NCBI GenBank assembly: GCA_002279005.1
Contig: NCJS01000007.1
Span: forward strand, 1-33,729
From: Idiomarina sp. 34-48-12
Lineage (GTDB): Bacteria; Pseudomonadota; Gammaproteobacteria; Enterobacterales; Alteromonadaceae
Reading direction: 5' to 3'
DNA length: 33,729 bases
In this document: positions 7,879-17,090 of the stretch, in pieces
How the letters are laid out: each line of letters starts with the position of its first letter
Numbering within the stretch: position 1 is the stretch's first letter
The notes under the pieces: model-generated
What the model saw: only the letters and a program-made list of their open reading frames with translations
Told to the model about the DNA's origin: nothing
The model's database searches: none
Translations under genes and position numbers: made by a program

Positions 7879-8336
7879 TGCGGCAACTCCTCGGCGAGTT
7901 CTTGTGGTTGTGGATGCCACAATCGATCAAAGATCCAACCGGCAAAAGCGCCTGTCGCACTCATTAGCAAAAATCCAAGTAGCGTTCGATTGGCAGCAAT
8001 TAGCGTTGGCATTGGTGCCAAACTATCAACGACCATGAAAGCGCAAGCGAGACCAACACCACCGCCAACAACAAACCAGGCGCGTTCAAGCCTAGGCATG
8101 AAATGACTCAAAACACGCGCCACAATGAACGCAATCAATAATGTTGGGGTTAGAATGAGCGCAAAGACGGGCCCAAAATGAAGCAAATCATGAAGGATTG
8201 TCGCCATGCGCGTCGACATATCAATATCGACCGACAGGGCTGTTAGCTCAGCGAGATTAAATTGGGTTTGAATGACGGTGCCGACAAGAGCAGCCCCAAT
8301 TACCGCACATAAAAAAGCGATAAACATGCGCACCAT
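7875..8336 (-). CDS. Small integral membrane protein of unknown function
   Basis: I do not recognise this 153-residue protein. It shows four hydrophobic stretches likely to span the membrane: residues about 4-22, 53-73, 86-106 and 114-136. Between the first two is an amphipathic loop with an HDLLHFGP sequence, and the C-terminus is short, Gln/Glu-rich and probably cytoplasmic. It is co-directional with its neighbours, 15 bp after the DUF6702-like gene, and shares ATGA with the next gene, so it is almost certainly in the same operon. No catalytic motif is seen. Confidence 0.75.
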   Translation of the reverse strand: MVRMFIAFLCAVIGAALVGTVIQTQFNLAELTALSVDIDMSTRMATILHDLLHFGPVFALILTPTLLIAFIVARVLSHFMPRLERAWFVVGGGVGLACAFMVVDSLAPMPTLIAANRTLLGFLLMSATGAFAGWIFDRLWHPQPQELAEELPQ

Positions 8337-8351
8337 GGCATGCCTCCTGAC

Positions 8352-8849
8352 TTAGAAGCGAACTTCCAGCCACTCGTCTTTTTGCCGGAAAGTTACGCTT
8401 TGAATGGGTCCAAGACCTTCAACATTAACCAAATTTTGCTGACTTGGCCAAATATCATGCAACGCTTTATGGCGAATCCGTAAGCCCTCTAGACCATCAA
8501 CAATCGGTGTTTCCTGATAGATCCAAAAGTTATTGCCATCCACTTCATAACCAACTTCGCTTAATTCAAGCGTTTTGCCTTCTAACGTTTGTAAACCAAA
8601 CCGCTCAAATACATAAGCGCTAAATTGCGCCTGTGTAAGCTTCAGTTGATGAATATCCGCTTTTTTATCAAATAACTGCTTTACGGCATGCTCCGCATCG
8701 TGCAGAAAAAACCGATGAATTACCTCGATGTTACCTGTACGCTCATTGAACAAAACCGTGGTGCTTGCAGTGTGGAGTTGATGAGCGCTGCTAGCGCTCA
8801 TCAACCCGATTGCAATCACACTCAACAATGCTAAAAACAACTGACGCAT
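8352..8849 (-). CDS. DUF6702-like exported protein
   Basis: This 165-residue protein has a signal peptide ending near SASSA and begins its mature part with HQLHTASTTVLFNERTGNIE, a pattern I associate with the DUF6702 family (His near the mature start, then a strand such as 'IEVIHRFF', then the 'DAEHA' helix). It is predicted to be mostly beta. The function is unknown. In other marine gammaproteobacteria such proteins often accompany an M1 peptidase gene; here only 6 bp separate it from that gene, supporting a joint role at the cell envelope. The family name is from memory of pattern, not a search. Confidence 0.7.
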   Translation of the reverse strand: MRQLFLALLSVIAIGLMSASSAHQLHTASTTVLFNERTGNIEVIHRFFLHDAEHAVKQLFDKKADIHQLKLTQAQFSAYVFERFGLQTLEGKTLELSEVGYEVDGNNFWIYQETPIVDGLEGLRIRHKALHDIWPSQQNLVNVEGLGPIQSVTFRQKDEWLEVRF

Positions 8850-8855
8850 TGTTGA

Positions 8856-11309
8856 TTACTCCTTATCTTCCGACTTATTCTCTGACTTGTCTTCTTCTGA
8901 CTTCAGCTTCGTTTTCGCATCTTGCATGATGTCACGCGAAACGTGGTCAGTCGAACGCTGCCACTTATATGCTTCAATGCGTGACTTCATAATGCGACGA
9001 GGATAGTAGTTATTTTCAATATCGACATCTGCGGTTTCCCAATTCGGATCAACAGCAAATTCTGTCACTTCTTTATCAGTAACAATTAATTTGCTAACCG
9101 ATTTCGCATTACGACGCCAAATTTCAGCCGGAATATACATGTCTTCTTTGGTGCCATCGGCATAGGTCATTTGCAACAAGATAGGCATAACCAAGCCACC
9201 AACATTATTGAAGTCTAAAACATAGTAGTTTTTGTCTTCAGCAATGGCGCGATCAAATACACGACGCTCCCATGGCTCAAGTTTCTCTAAGAAGCTTTGA
9301 TACGCATTGCGTTGCTTATTAGTGACCGTAAAGCGATCGTTCTCATCGTGAAAATCGCGGATATCTGGGTTCTTTTCAACCCAAGTCTTACGACCTTCCG
9401 CTTCATTACGCTGCACAAACAATGAGGTTGGCTTGTTCGCTTCTTCCTGGCGACGACGTTCCCAATCAATGTCTGGGTTTTCAGTATCAAGTTGTAACTG
9501 ATAGACACGATCTAAACTGATATCGACATGATCGGTTGAATAGAACCAGCCACGCCAGAACCAATCGAGATCAACGCCTGAAGCTTCTTCCATGGTACGG
9601 AAAAAGTCTGATGGCGTTGGCCGTTTAAATGCCCAGCGCTGTGCGTATTCTTTGAATGCAAAATCGAACAATTCACGACCCAAGATAACTTCGCGTAAAA
9701 TATTCAACGCTGCAGCCGGCTTGGTGTAAGCATTTGGTCCCAAATTTAAAACGCTATCGGATTGCGTCATAATCGGCACTTGGTTGGTCGATTTCATGTA
9801 ATCCACAATTGAACGCGGTTCGACACCCCAAGGCATTGTCGGATCCCACTCGCGCCCAGCAACACCGTCGAGGAAGCTATTTAAGCCCTCATCCATCCAA
9901 GTCCACTGGCGTTCATCAGAGTTAACCACCATTGGGAAGTAGATATGCCCAATTTCATGAATAACTACACCAATCAAGAAGCGTTTTTCTGACAAGCTGT
10001 ACGTGCGGCTACCATCATCCTGTAAAATAGTCCGTGGCCCGTTAAACGTGATCATTGGATACTCCATACCACCTACAGGGCCATTGACCGACTGCGAGGT
10101 TGGGTACGGGTAATCAAATGAGAAACGAGAGTACACTTCCATGGTGTGAATGACTGACGCTGTTGAGTATTTCTCCCACAGCTCACCACCTTCTTTCGGG
10201 TAAAACGACATCGCCATAACTAATGGCTGCACGTCGCCACCTTGGTGATAACCTTGTGCATCCCAGATAAACTTACGCGACGACGCCCAAGCAAAATCGC
10301 GGACGTTTTCCGCTTCAAATTTCCAAACTTTGCGTTTTTCTGTGCCTTCTTTTTCGTTTTCTAGGGCTTCTTCTGGAGTAACCACAAATACCGGTTTATC
10401 CGCTTTCTTTGCTTCTTCTAGACGTTTCCGCTGCGTTGGCGTTAAAACCGCACGCTCGTTCTTCAATACGCCGGTAGAAGAAACAATATGATCAGCTGGC
10501 ACATCAATCTCAACGCTGTAATCACCGAATTCCAAAGTAAACTCACCGCTACCTAAGAACTCTTTATTGGTCCATGCTTCGTAGTCGGTGAATGCAACAA
10601 CGCGTGGGAACCACTGCGCAAGCAAGAAGATATCATTACCGCCTTCACGCGCATCATCGGCAAAATGTTCATAGCCTGAACGCGCACCCATAGCGTCTTC
10701 TTCAACAATATTGAAGCCAAAATCAATATCTAACGCGGTTTTTTGACCTGGTTTCAATGGTGTCGGCAAATCAACCCGCATATTGGTACCAACAATCACA
10801 AACTCTAGATCATCATTTCCATTGGCAACACGCTTAATATTGAAGCCAAGTTCATTGTCAGCCATAAATTGTTGACGACGTAATTGATTCAGCGAAATAC
10901 GGGCTGGCTTATCAATGCCTCCCAAACTGACATCAGGCTTACTGTTAAAGGTAGATGTGCGCTCAGCCATTGAATCCGATCGAAAAATATTCTGATCTAA
11001 ATGTACCCATATGTATTTCAGGGTGTACGGCGAGTTATTGTGATATTGAATAGTTTGCTGTGCGTCAATACGACGCTTTTCTTCATCAAGGCGAACTTTA
11101 ATGTTGTAATCGGCTTGCTGCTGCCAGTAGTTTTCACCTGGCTCACCCGCAGCATTGCGGTATACGTTAGGCGTTGGTAAAACTTCGTCAAGCTGACGAA
11201 ACTTATCAACGAAAGACCCTTTGGTTTGCGAAACAGCTGAGGCTTCAGCGATATTAAAGGATATTGATGCGACAATTCCTGTCGCTACCAAAATTAATGA
11301 TTTCTTCAT
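8856..11309 (-). CDS. M1-family zinc metallopeptidase (gluzincin), exported
   Basis: The 817-residue protein has a signal peptide (cleavage near AEASA). The zinc signature HEIGH (His451-His455) is followed after 18 residues by the third ligand Glu474 in MDEGLNSF, exactly the HExxH-x18-E spacing of gluzincins. The substrate-binding motif appears as GGMEYPM near residue 420, the counterpart of the GAMEN motif of M1 aminopeptidases. The N-terminal part has the M1 beta-sheet domain (YHNNSPYTLKYIWVHLDQN). The tail is highly charged (Lys/Glu-rich, about 18 residues). It probably cleaves peptides in the periplasm. It is the first gene of the five-gene minus-strand cluster; the ribosome binding site is weak. 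Confidence 0.9.
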   Translation of the reverse strand: MKKSLILVATGIVASISFNIAEASAVSQTKGSFVDKFRQLDEVLPTPNVYRNAAGEPGENYWQQQADYNIKVRLDEEKRRIDAQQTIQYHNNSPYTLKYIWVHLDQNIFRSDSMAERTSTFNSKPDVSLGGIDKPARISLNQLRRQQFMADNELGFNIKRVANGNDDLEFVIVGTNMRVDLPTPLKPGQKTALDIDFGFNIVEEDAMGARSGYEHFADDAREGGNDIFLLAQWFPRVVAFTDYEAWTNKEFLGSGEFTLEFGDYSVEIDVPADHIVSSTGVLKNERAVLTPTQRKRLEEAKKADKPVFVVTPEEALENEKEGTEKRKVWKFEAENVRDFAWASSRKFIWDAQGYHQGGDVQPLVMAMSFYPKEGGELWEKYSTASVIHTMEVYSRFSFDYPYPTSQSVNGPVGGMEYPMITFNGPRTILQDDGSRTYSLSEKRFLIGVVIHEIGHIYFPMVVNSDERQWTWMDEGLNSFLDGVAGREWDPTMPWGVEPRSIVDYMKSTNQVPIMTQSDSVLNLGPNAYTKPAAALNILREVILGRELFDFAFKEYAQRWAFKRPTPSDFFRTMEEASGVDLDWFWRGWFYSTDHVDISLDRVYQLQLDTENPDIDWERRRQEEANKPTSLFVQRNEAEGRKTWVEKNPDIRDFHDENDRFTVTNKQRNAYQSFLEKLEPWERRVFDRAIAEDKNYYVLDFNNVGGLVMPILLQMTYADGTKEDMYIPAEIWRRNAKSVSKLIVTDKEVTEFAVDPNWETADVDIENNYYPRRIMKSRIEAYKWQRSTDHVSRDIMQDAKTKLKSEEDKSENKSEDKE

Positions 11310-11521
11310 TGTTATTTCTCTTAAGTGGGCATTAAGTAGGCACGTATCAGCTTACTCTAACAACTTCACGCAATTAGCTCCATTACATTGACGGATAAAA
11401 TCTGGGTGTTTGTCGCTTTCTTGCTCAGTTAACGTCTTGTCAGTACATTAAAAATAATGCAACAATCAATTTGTTAATCGTGTTGTTTAATCGAACAACA
11501 ACAAAATTGAGGAATTTTTTC

Positions 11522-12925
11522 GTGAAAACAAGCGCCTATGTACTGCTATTCGTTGCTTGGATAGGTACATATTATGCTTCAAAAATAATGGCTTTCGCGG
11601 AATTTATCAGTCTCTGGTATATGCCTGCGGGTGTTTCTATTGGTGCCTTTTTAATCTTCGGCAAACGCGCTTTTTTTCCTATTTTTCTCGCCTTATTTTT
11701 CGTTTCATTTCGCTTCATAGAGCAGCTGGAGCAAGGCTTTGATCCTGCTCACCTAGCAACCGCTACACTTTTTGCGTTAGCGCATACAGTACCCTATGGT
11801 CTAGGAGGCTTAGCAGCGCGTCACTGGTTAAGTTACTTTATTCACCAAGGTTTGCCTCTGCGAATTATTGGATTACTCGTCATTTATGCACTTGCCGCGC
11901 TGTTTGCGGCAATTTCTGGGCTTTTAGTCTGGGAGTTTACGACCGAAACCAATGATCACATTCTAGCAGAAGGTTGGTTTGCATGGTGGCTTGGCGATTT
12001 AGTTGGTGTCATGGTTATTGCACCGTTAATGTGTCTTATCTTACCCAAATTGTCGCATACTCGTCTGGCTTGGCTCGATGAGTTTTATGACCACGACCGG
12101 CGTCTGAGCAACAACTTAAAACCTTTTTTGCTCAAATTAAGTGTCTCCGTAATCACCGTTATCGCTATTCTTATTTTGGATAGTAAGATAACCCATCCTG
12201 GTGTCGCCTATTTCGTATTTTTCGTCAGCATCCCGCAGCTATGGATTGTATTAACTGAACGCACTTCATATGCCACGACAAGTTTAGTCATTATTACGCT
12301 ATTCATGGCTTTTGGTGTCGGTGTATTTAAAGTCACCGACCAAGCGATCACATACCAGTTCGCGCTATATATTACAGCGGCTATTTCATACTTTGCAGTA
12401 TCAATACCCGCCCTCATACAGCGCAATAATCAATTGGCTGAGCTAAGTATGCTTGATCTGCTAACCAATTTGCCGACCAAATGGTTGTTTAAAACCTTAG
12501 TCACTCAAGTTGTCAAATCATCACGGCCGAATCAAAATCATTGCATCGCAATTTACAATCTCGATAGCTTCGGCAAGCTAAACGACGATTATGGACAAAC
12601 AATTGGCGACGAAGTGTTACGTCAATCTGCTCAAATTATCAAAAATCAGCTCCGTGACAGCGAAATTCTGTCCCGATACGAACAAGACACTTTTGTTGTT
12701 TTTATGCCCAACAACGATATTGATGAAGCCTCAAAACGCGCCAACGAGCTTCGCCACAAACTTCCAGTACTGCACATCGACGATTTAATTTTACCAATAC
12801 GTGGCAGCTTTGGTGTTGCCCAAGTACAATTTGGTGAAACAATTGATGAAACCTTAGAGCGCGCTACTCGCGCTTTACAACAAGCCAAACTCCAGGGTCG
12901 CAACAAAGTCGTGGCCATCAGTTAA
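11522..12925 (+). CDS. MASE1-GGDEF membrane protein with degenerate active site
   Basis: The N-terminal half holds about eight to nine hydrophobic segments with the MASE1 pattern (SLWYMPAGVSIGAFLIFGKR near residues 32-51; AWWLGDLVGVMVIAPLMCL). The C-terminal half is a GGDEF domain (LSMLDLLTNLPTKWLFKTLV, then CIAIYNLDSFGKLNDDYGQ). The signature loop, however, reads RYEQDTFVVFMP: residues 387-391 are EQDTF, not GG(D/E)EF, and the inhibitory RxxD site is RDSE (378-381). Diguanylate cyclase activity is therefore unlikely; a sensory or binding role is possible. I choose GTG 11522 because TTGAGGAA lies 8 bp upstream; an upstream TTG at 11471 has no such site. It is followed 11 bp later by mioC. Confidence 0.85.
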   Translation: MKTSAYVLLFVAWIGTYYASKIMAFAEFISLWYMPAGVSIGAFLIFGKRAFFPIFLALFFVSFRFIEQLEQGFDPAHLATATLFALAHTVPYGLGGLAARHWLSYFIHQGLPLRIIGLLVIYALAALFAAISGLLVWEFTTETNDHILAEGWFAWWLGDLVGVMVIAPLMCLILPKLSHTRLAWLDEFYDHDRRLSNNLKPFLLKLSVSVITVIAILILDSKITHPGVAYFVFFVSIPQLWIVLTERTSYATTSLVIITLFMAFGVGVFKVTDQAITYQFALYITAAISYFAVSIPALIQRNNQLAELSMLDLLTNLPTKWLFKTLVTQVVKSSRPNQNHCIAIYNLDSFGKLNDDYGQTIGDEVLRQSAQIIKNQLRDSEILSRYEQDTFVVFMPNNDIDEASKRANELRHKLPVLHIDDLILPIRGSFGVAQVQFGETIDETLERATRALQQAKLQGRNKVVAIS

Positions 12926-12936
12926 GAGAGCCATTT

Positions 12937-13386
12937 ATGCAAAACATCGACATCCTTGTTGCAACCACATCCGGCAATACCGAATACCTTGCCGATCAAC
13001 TATCCAATCAGCTACAAGAAGCCGGTTACAGTACTACGTTGCATTATGAACCTGATTACTCTGATCTGATGGAAAGTTTGACTGACCAGTCGGTGTGGTT
13101 GTGTTGCGTTGCTAGCCATGGTGCGGGTGAATACGCTGATTCCATGATTGATTTTGCCGAAGAACTGCATACCCATAAACCGCAGCTTGCTGAACTTCGT
13201 TTTGGCGTTATTGCCGTTGGTGATAGCTGTTACGATACATTCTGTGCCGCTGGTCGCGATTGTGACGCTATGCTTGCCATATTAGGTGCAAAACGGCTGA
13301 TTACCCATCTAGAAATTGATATGTCACAAGATGATCCGGACGAAAAATCATCAACATGGCTGCAATCTTTTATCCAATCACTGTGA
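12937..13386 (+). CDS. mioC: MioC-type flavodoxin
   Basis: The 149-residue protein is a short-chain flavodoxin. The FMN phosphate loop is ATTSGNTEYLAD (residues 9-20). A second loop is CCVASHGAGEYADSM, and the third FMN-contacting region is VIAVGDSCYDTFCAAG. These features match MioC. In E. coli mioC lies next to oriC on the side opposite mnmG, and the same is true here, which strengthens the name. In E. coli transcription from mioC enters oriC; the same geometry (mioC reading towards the origin) is kept here. Confidence 0.92.
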   Translation: MQNIDILVATTSGNTEYLADQLSNQLQEAGYSTTLHYEPDYSDLMESLTDQSVWLCCVASHGAGEYADSMIDFAEELHTHKPQLAELRFGVIAVGDSCYDTFCAAGRDCDAMLAILGAKRLITHLEIDMSQDDPDEKSSTWLQSFIQSL

Positions 13387-13438
13387 ATAGTCGTTGTATA
13401 AGATCAATTAAAGTCTGTTTATATCCACTGAATAATTC

Positions 13439-13481
13439 TGTGTATAACTTCACCTGTGTATAACTCACTAGGTTATCCACC
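13439..13481. promoter_or_regulatory. DnaA box cluster (mioC side of oriC)
   Basis: Two boxes in inverted orientation, TGTGTATAA at 13439-13447 and 13455-13463 (TTATACACA on the minus strand), are spaced 16 bp apart. A forward TTATCCACC follows at 13473-13481 with one mismatch to TTATCCACA. Confidence 0.85.
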
Positions 13482-13561
13482 GTTTGATCACCGAAAGGAT
13501 CATGATCTGATCACACCTTTACCGATCGTTGTGATCCTTACCAAATAAAGCGTTGCGCTGG

Positions 13562-13570
13562 TTATCCACA
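13562..13570 (+). promoter_or_regulatory. High-affinity DnaA box (R1-like)
   Basis: Perfect TTATCCACA. It is the box nearest the unwinding element and thus occupies the position of E. coli R1, from which DnaA assembly on single strands starts. Confidence 0.9.
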
Positions 13571-13589
13571 AAAATCCCAATGCTAATAA

Positions 13590-13640
13590 GAATAGAAATA
13601 AAAGATCAAAAAAAAAGATCTTAATTTATTAATTAGATCC
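13590..13640. other. oriC DNA-unwinding element with 13-mer-like repeats
   Basis: The segment is almost all A/T apart from three GATC motifs. On the minus strand GATCTTTTTTTTT (13620-13608) fits the E. coli 13-mer GATCTnTTnTTTT; GATCTTTTATTTC, overlapping it, fits with one mismatch, and a third GATC-headed A/T stretch lies at 13639-13627. Melting would start here. Confidence 0.8.
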
Positions 13641-13748
13641 TTTACCCATTCACGACTAGAATTTAACCGTTTTGATCTTGGTTAAATCAGGTTAAAATAG
13701 CCGGCTACGTTTTACATTCACGCAGACTTAATTCTAGGATCGCATAGT

Positions 13749-15650
13749 ATGCCAAACACCAATTCTTACCATCAGCATTATGACGTTATCGTCATTGGTG
13801 GTGGACACGCAGGCACAGAAGCAGCACTTGCCTCAGCTCGTATGGGTTGCAATACGCTGTTACTGACGCACAACATTGACACCTTAGGTCAAATGTCGTG
13901 TAACCCAGCTATTGGTGGTATTGGTAAAGGGCATCTCGTTAAAGAAATTGATGCACTTGGCGGGGCAATGGCACACGCAGCGGATTTAGCAGGTATTCAA
14001 TTTCGTACGTTAAATTCATCCAAAGGCCCAGCCGTTCGTGCCACACGAGCTCAAGCCGATCGCGCTTTGTACAAAGCAGCTATTCGGCACATGTTAGAAA
14101 ACCAACCAAATTTAAGTTTGTTCCAACAAGCTTGTGATGATCTGATCGTTGAAAACGATCGCGTGGTCGGTGTTGTTACCCAAATGGGATTAAAGTTTTC
14201 TGCGAAAACCGTTGTACTAACCGTTGGTACGTTCTTAGGTGGACAAATTCATATTGGCTTAAATAACTATCAAGGTGGCCGAGCTGGCGATCCTCCAGCA
14301 AATAATCTCGCTAAACGGTTACGTGAATTACCATTACGAGTTGATCGCTTAAAAACCGGTACACCACCACGTATTGATGCCAAAACAGTTGATTTCAGTG
14401 TGATGCAAGAACAACCAGGTGATACACCAACACCAGTATTCTCGTTTATGGGATCACAAGCTGATCATCCTCAGCAAATTTCCTGTTACATCACGCATAC
14501 CAATTTACGTACCCATGAAATTATTCATGGTGGATTAGATCGTTCACCAATGTATTCTGGCGTTATTGAAGGTGTTGGACCACGTTATTGCCCGTCGATT
14601 GAAGACAAAGTAATGCGCTTTAGCGACAAAGATGCGCACCAAATTTTCGTTGAGCCTGAAGGCCTAAATACCAACGAACTTTACCCAAATGGTATTTCAA
14701 CGAGTTTGCCGTTTGATGTTCAAGTTGCCTTAGTACGTTCAATCAAAGGCTTTGAGAACGCACATATCACCCGTCCTGGTTATGCCATTGAATATGACTA
14801 TTTTGATCCACGTGATTTAAAACAAACACTTGAAACCAAGCACATTCATGGTTTGTTTTTTGCCGGTCAAATTAACGGCACTACTGGTTATGAAGAAGCC
14901 GGTGCGCAAGGTCTTGTCGCAGGTACCAACGCAGCGTTGCAAGTACAAGACAAAGATGGCTGGGCCCCGCGTCGCGATCAATCCTATATGGGCGTATTGA
15001 TCGATGATCTGAGTACGCTAGGCACTAAAGAACCGTATCGTATGTTTACATCACGTGCTGAATATCGTTTGTTATTGCGTGAAGACAATGCTGATATGCG
15101 CTTAACCGAAACGGGTCGTCAGCTTGGTTTAGTTGATGATGCTCGTTGGGCCGCGTTCAACACCAAGATGGAAGCTATCGAGCAAGAGCAACAGCGTTTG
15201 CGAACAACTTGGATCCACAAAGATCACCCAGCCGTGGCACAAGTTAATGAATTAGTTAAAACGCCAATCACCCGTGAAGTGAATGGCGAAGAACTCCTGC
15301 GCCGCCCAGAAATTACCTATTCTGATTTAATGAAAATTGAAAGCATTGGGCCGGGCTTGACCGATGAGAAAGCGGCGGAACAGGTTGAGATTCAAACCAA
15401 GTACGCAGGCTACATTGCGCGTCAGCAAGATGAAATAGCAAAGCAGTTGCGCCACGAGAATACCCAGTTGCCGCATAACTTCGATTACGCCACCATCAAA
15501 GGATTATCCAATGAAGTGGTTGCGAAACTGAATCAACATCAACCTGAAACCGTAGGCAAAGCGTCACGTATTTCAGGCATAACACCGGCAGCTATTTCAA
15601 TGTTGCTGGTACACTTAAAAAAACAAGGACTGTTGCGTAAAAGCGCTTAA
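13749..15650 (+). CDS. mnmG: MnmG, tRNA uridine-34 cmnm5 modification enzyme
   Basis: With MnmE, this FAD enzyme installs carboxymethylaminomethyl groups at wobble U34 of several tRNAs. The 633-residue protein shows the dinucleotide-binding motif [16 protein letters not shown] (residues about 13-28), the MnmG signatures [20 protein letters not shown] and [12 protein letters not shown], and [20 protein letters not shown] in the second half. Length matches E. coli MnmG (629). The start ATG 13749 follows AGGA at 13735-13738. It is the first gene on the right-hand side of oriC and precedes rsmG by 3 bp. Confidence 0.98.
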   Translation: MPNTNSYHQHYDVIVIGGGHAGTEAALASARMGCNTLLLTHNIDTLGQMSCNPAIGGIGKGHLVKEIDALGGAMAHAADLAGIQFRTLNSSKGPAVRATRAQADRALYKAAIRHMLENQPNLSLFQQACDDLIVENDRVVGVVTQMGLKFSAKTVVLTVGTFLGGQIHIGLNNYQGGRAGDPPANNLAKRLRELPLRVDRLKTGTPPRIDAKTVDFSVMQEQPGDTPTPVFSFMGSQADHPQQISCYITHTNLRTHEIIHGGLDRSPMYSGVIEGVGPRYCPSIEDKVMRFSDKDAHQIFVEPEGLNTNELYPNGISTSLPFDVQVALVRSIKGFENAHITRPGYAIEYDYFDPRDLKQTLETKHIHGLFFAGQINGTTGYEEAGAQGLVAGTNAALQVQDKDGWAPRRDQSYMGVLIDDLSTLGTKEPYRMFTSRAEYRLLLREDNADMRLTETGRQLGLVDDARWAAFNTKMEAIEQEQQRLRTTWIHKDHPAVAQVNELVKTPITREVNGEELLRRPEITYSDLMKIESIGPGLTDEKAAEQVEIQTKYAGYIARQQDEIAKQLRHENTQLPHNFDYATIKGLSNEVVAKLNQHQPETVGKASRISGITPAAISMLLVHLKKQGLLRKSA

Positions 15651-15653
15651 ATC

Positions 15654-16274
15654 ATGCTGTCACAACTACAACAATTACTCGCACAAACAGCGTTAAACAT
15701 CACGGAATTGCAGCAACAACAATTGGTTAAACTGGTTGAGTTGCTGCATAAATGGAATAAAGCCTATAACTTAACCTCGGTGCGTGATCCGCAGCAAATG
15801 CTCAGCCGTCACATCATGGATAGCTTGGTGGTACAGCCACATTTGCAAGGTCAGAGGTTCATAGATGTGGGCACTGGTCCTGGTCTGCCGGGATTACCGT
15901 TAGCGATAACGGCGCCAGATAAAGAGTTTGTTTTGCTCGATAGTTTAGGTAAACGTATTCGATTTATTCGCCAGGTTTGCCACGAATTAGGTCTTAAGAA
16001 TGTAACGGCTGTGCAAAGTCGCGTAGAAGACTATCAACCTGACCTAAAATTTGATGGTGTGATAAGTAGAGCGTTTGCCTCGCTTAATGATATGCTGAGT
16101 TGGTGTGAACATTTACCAAACGAACATGGTAAGTTTTATGCCTTGAAAGGCGTCTACCCAGCGGCCGAATTAGAACAGTTACCGCCGCAATTTAATGTTG
16201 AAGATATTATTCGATTACAGGTTCCCGACGCCGATGGCGAACGCCATTTGGTCATAATAACAACGAGAGGTTAG
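15654..16274 (+). CDS. rsmG: RsmG, 16S rRNA G527 N7-methyltransferase
   Basis: This protein methylates N7 of G527 in 16S rRNA with S-adenosylmethionine. The 206-residue sequence has the pre-motif [24 protein letters not shown], and the SAM-binding loop [17 protein letters not shown] near residues 68-84, followed by [15 protein letters not shown]. Its length is typical. It starts 3 bp after the mnmG stop, the conserved gidA-gidB pair, and is followed 4 bp later by parA. Confidence 0.97.
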   Translation: MLSQLQQLLAQTALNITELQQQQLVKLVELLHKWNKAYNLTSVRDPQQMLSRHIMDSLVVQPHLQGQRFIDVGTGPGLPGLPLAITAPDKEFVLLDSLGKRIRFIRQVCHELGLKNVTAVQSRVEDYQPDLKFDGVISRAFASLNDMLSWCEHLPNEHGKFYALKGVYPAAELEQLPPQFNVEDIIRLQVPDADGERHLVIITTRG

Positions 16275-16278
16275 TCCT

Positions 16279-17076
16279 GTGGGCAGAATTATTGCAATTG
16301 CCAACCAAAAAGGCGGCGTGGGCAAAACCACCACGGCGGTGAACTTAGCTGCGTCAATGGCAGCGACACGCCGAAAAGTTTTACTCATTGATCTCGATCC
16401 GCAAGGCAATGCAACCATGGGTAGTGGCGTTGATAAATACGACGTTGAAAATACCGCCTATGAACTCTTGGTTGAACAAAAACCTGCTCAAGACGTTATT
16501 ATTCGCGAAACCAATGGTAAATATCATCTCATTGCAGCCAACAGCGACACCACCGCTGCCGATATCAAATTAATGGAAGAGTTCGCACGTGAACAACGGT
16601 TAGCGACAGCGTTAAAGCCGGTGGTTGATCAATACGATTTTATTTTTATCGACTGCCCACCATCGCTGAGCATGCTGACAGTGAATGCTATGGCTGCAGC
16701 TGATTCCGTGCTGGTGCCCATGCAGTGTGAATACTTTGCACTTGAGGGGCTTACCGCGTTAATGGATACCATCGAGCGTTTAGCCGAAGCGGTAAACCCG
16801 CGCTTAACAATCGAGGGAATTCTGCGTACTATGTATGATCCGCGCAACAGGCTCGCCAACGATGTATCCGAGCAGTTAAAGAATCACTTTGGCGAAAAAG
16901 TCTATCGCACGGTCATTCCACGAAACGTACGCTTAGCAGAAGCTCCGAGTTTTGGCTCGCCTGCAATGTATTACGATAAATCGTCAGCGGGTGCGAAAGC
17001 CTATTTGGCGCTTGCTGGTGAACTGATACGTCGTGCTGAACAACAAAAAAAGGCCGAAGCAGCGGCTGAAGCTTAA
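16279..17076 (+). CDS. parA: ParA/Soj chromosome-partitioning ATPase
   Basis: ParA is a deviant-Walker ATPase that positions origins by ParB-stimulated ATP hydrolysis on the nucleoid. The 265-residue protein starts at a GTG, preceded by GAGAGG, and shows IIAIANQKGGVGKTTTAVNL (signature Lys at the start of the P loop), LLIDLDPQGNATMGSGV, and FIFIDCPPSLSMLTVNAM. The C-terminal end has the usual RNVRLAEAPSFGSPAMYYD. It is four bp after rsmG and 14 bp before parB. No parS-like site is seen in this window. Confidence 0.97.
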   Translation: MGRIIAIANQKGGVGKTTTAVNLAASMAATRRKVLLIDLDPQGNATMGSGVDKYDVENTAYELLVEQKPAQDVIIRETNGKYHLIAANSDTTAADIKLMEEFAREQRLATALKPVVDQYDFIFIDCPPSLSMLTVNAMAAADSVLVPMQCEYFALEGLTALMDTIERLAEAVNPRLTIEGILRTMYDPRNRLANDVSEQLKNHFGEKVYRTVIPRNVRLAEAPSFGSPAMYYDKSSAGAKAYLALAGELIRRAEQQKKAEAAAEA

Positions 17077-17090
17077 GGAAAACACGCTTT

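Larger units (their letters stand above)
13387..13748. other. oriC: Chromosomal replication origin, oriC
   Basis: This 362-bp gap between mioC and mnmG contains no gene. It has a perfect DnaA box TTATCCACA at 13562-13570, a near box TTATCCACC at 13473-13481, two inverted boxes TGTGTATAA at 13439-13447 and 13455-13463, and a weaker ATATCCACT at 13421-13429. GATC occurs twelve times (first at 13402, last at 13738), far above chance for this length, as expected for Dam/SeqA control. The AT-rich unwinding element is next to mnmG. The layout mnmG - unwinding element - DnaA boxes - mioC is that of E. coli. Confidence 0.95.

Noticed and set aside
11471..11521. Upstream TTG start for the MASE1-GGDEF gene
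   Set aside because: No ribosome binding site precedes it, while TTGAGGAA is well placed for GTG 11522, and the extra 17 residues are not MASE1-like.
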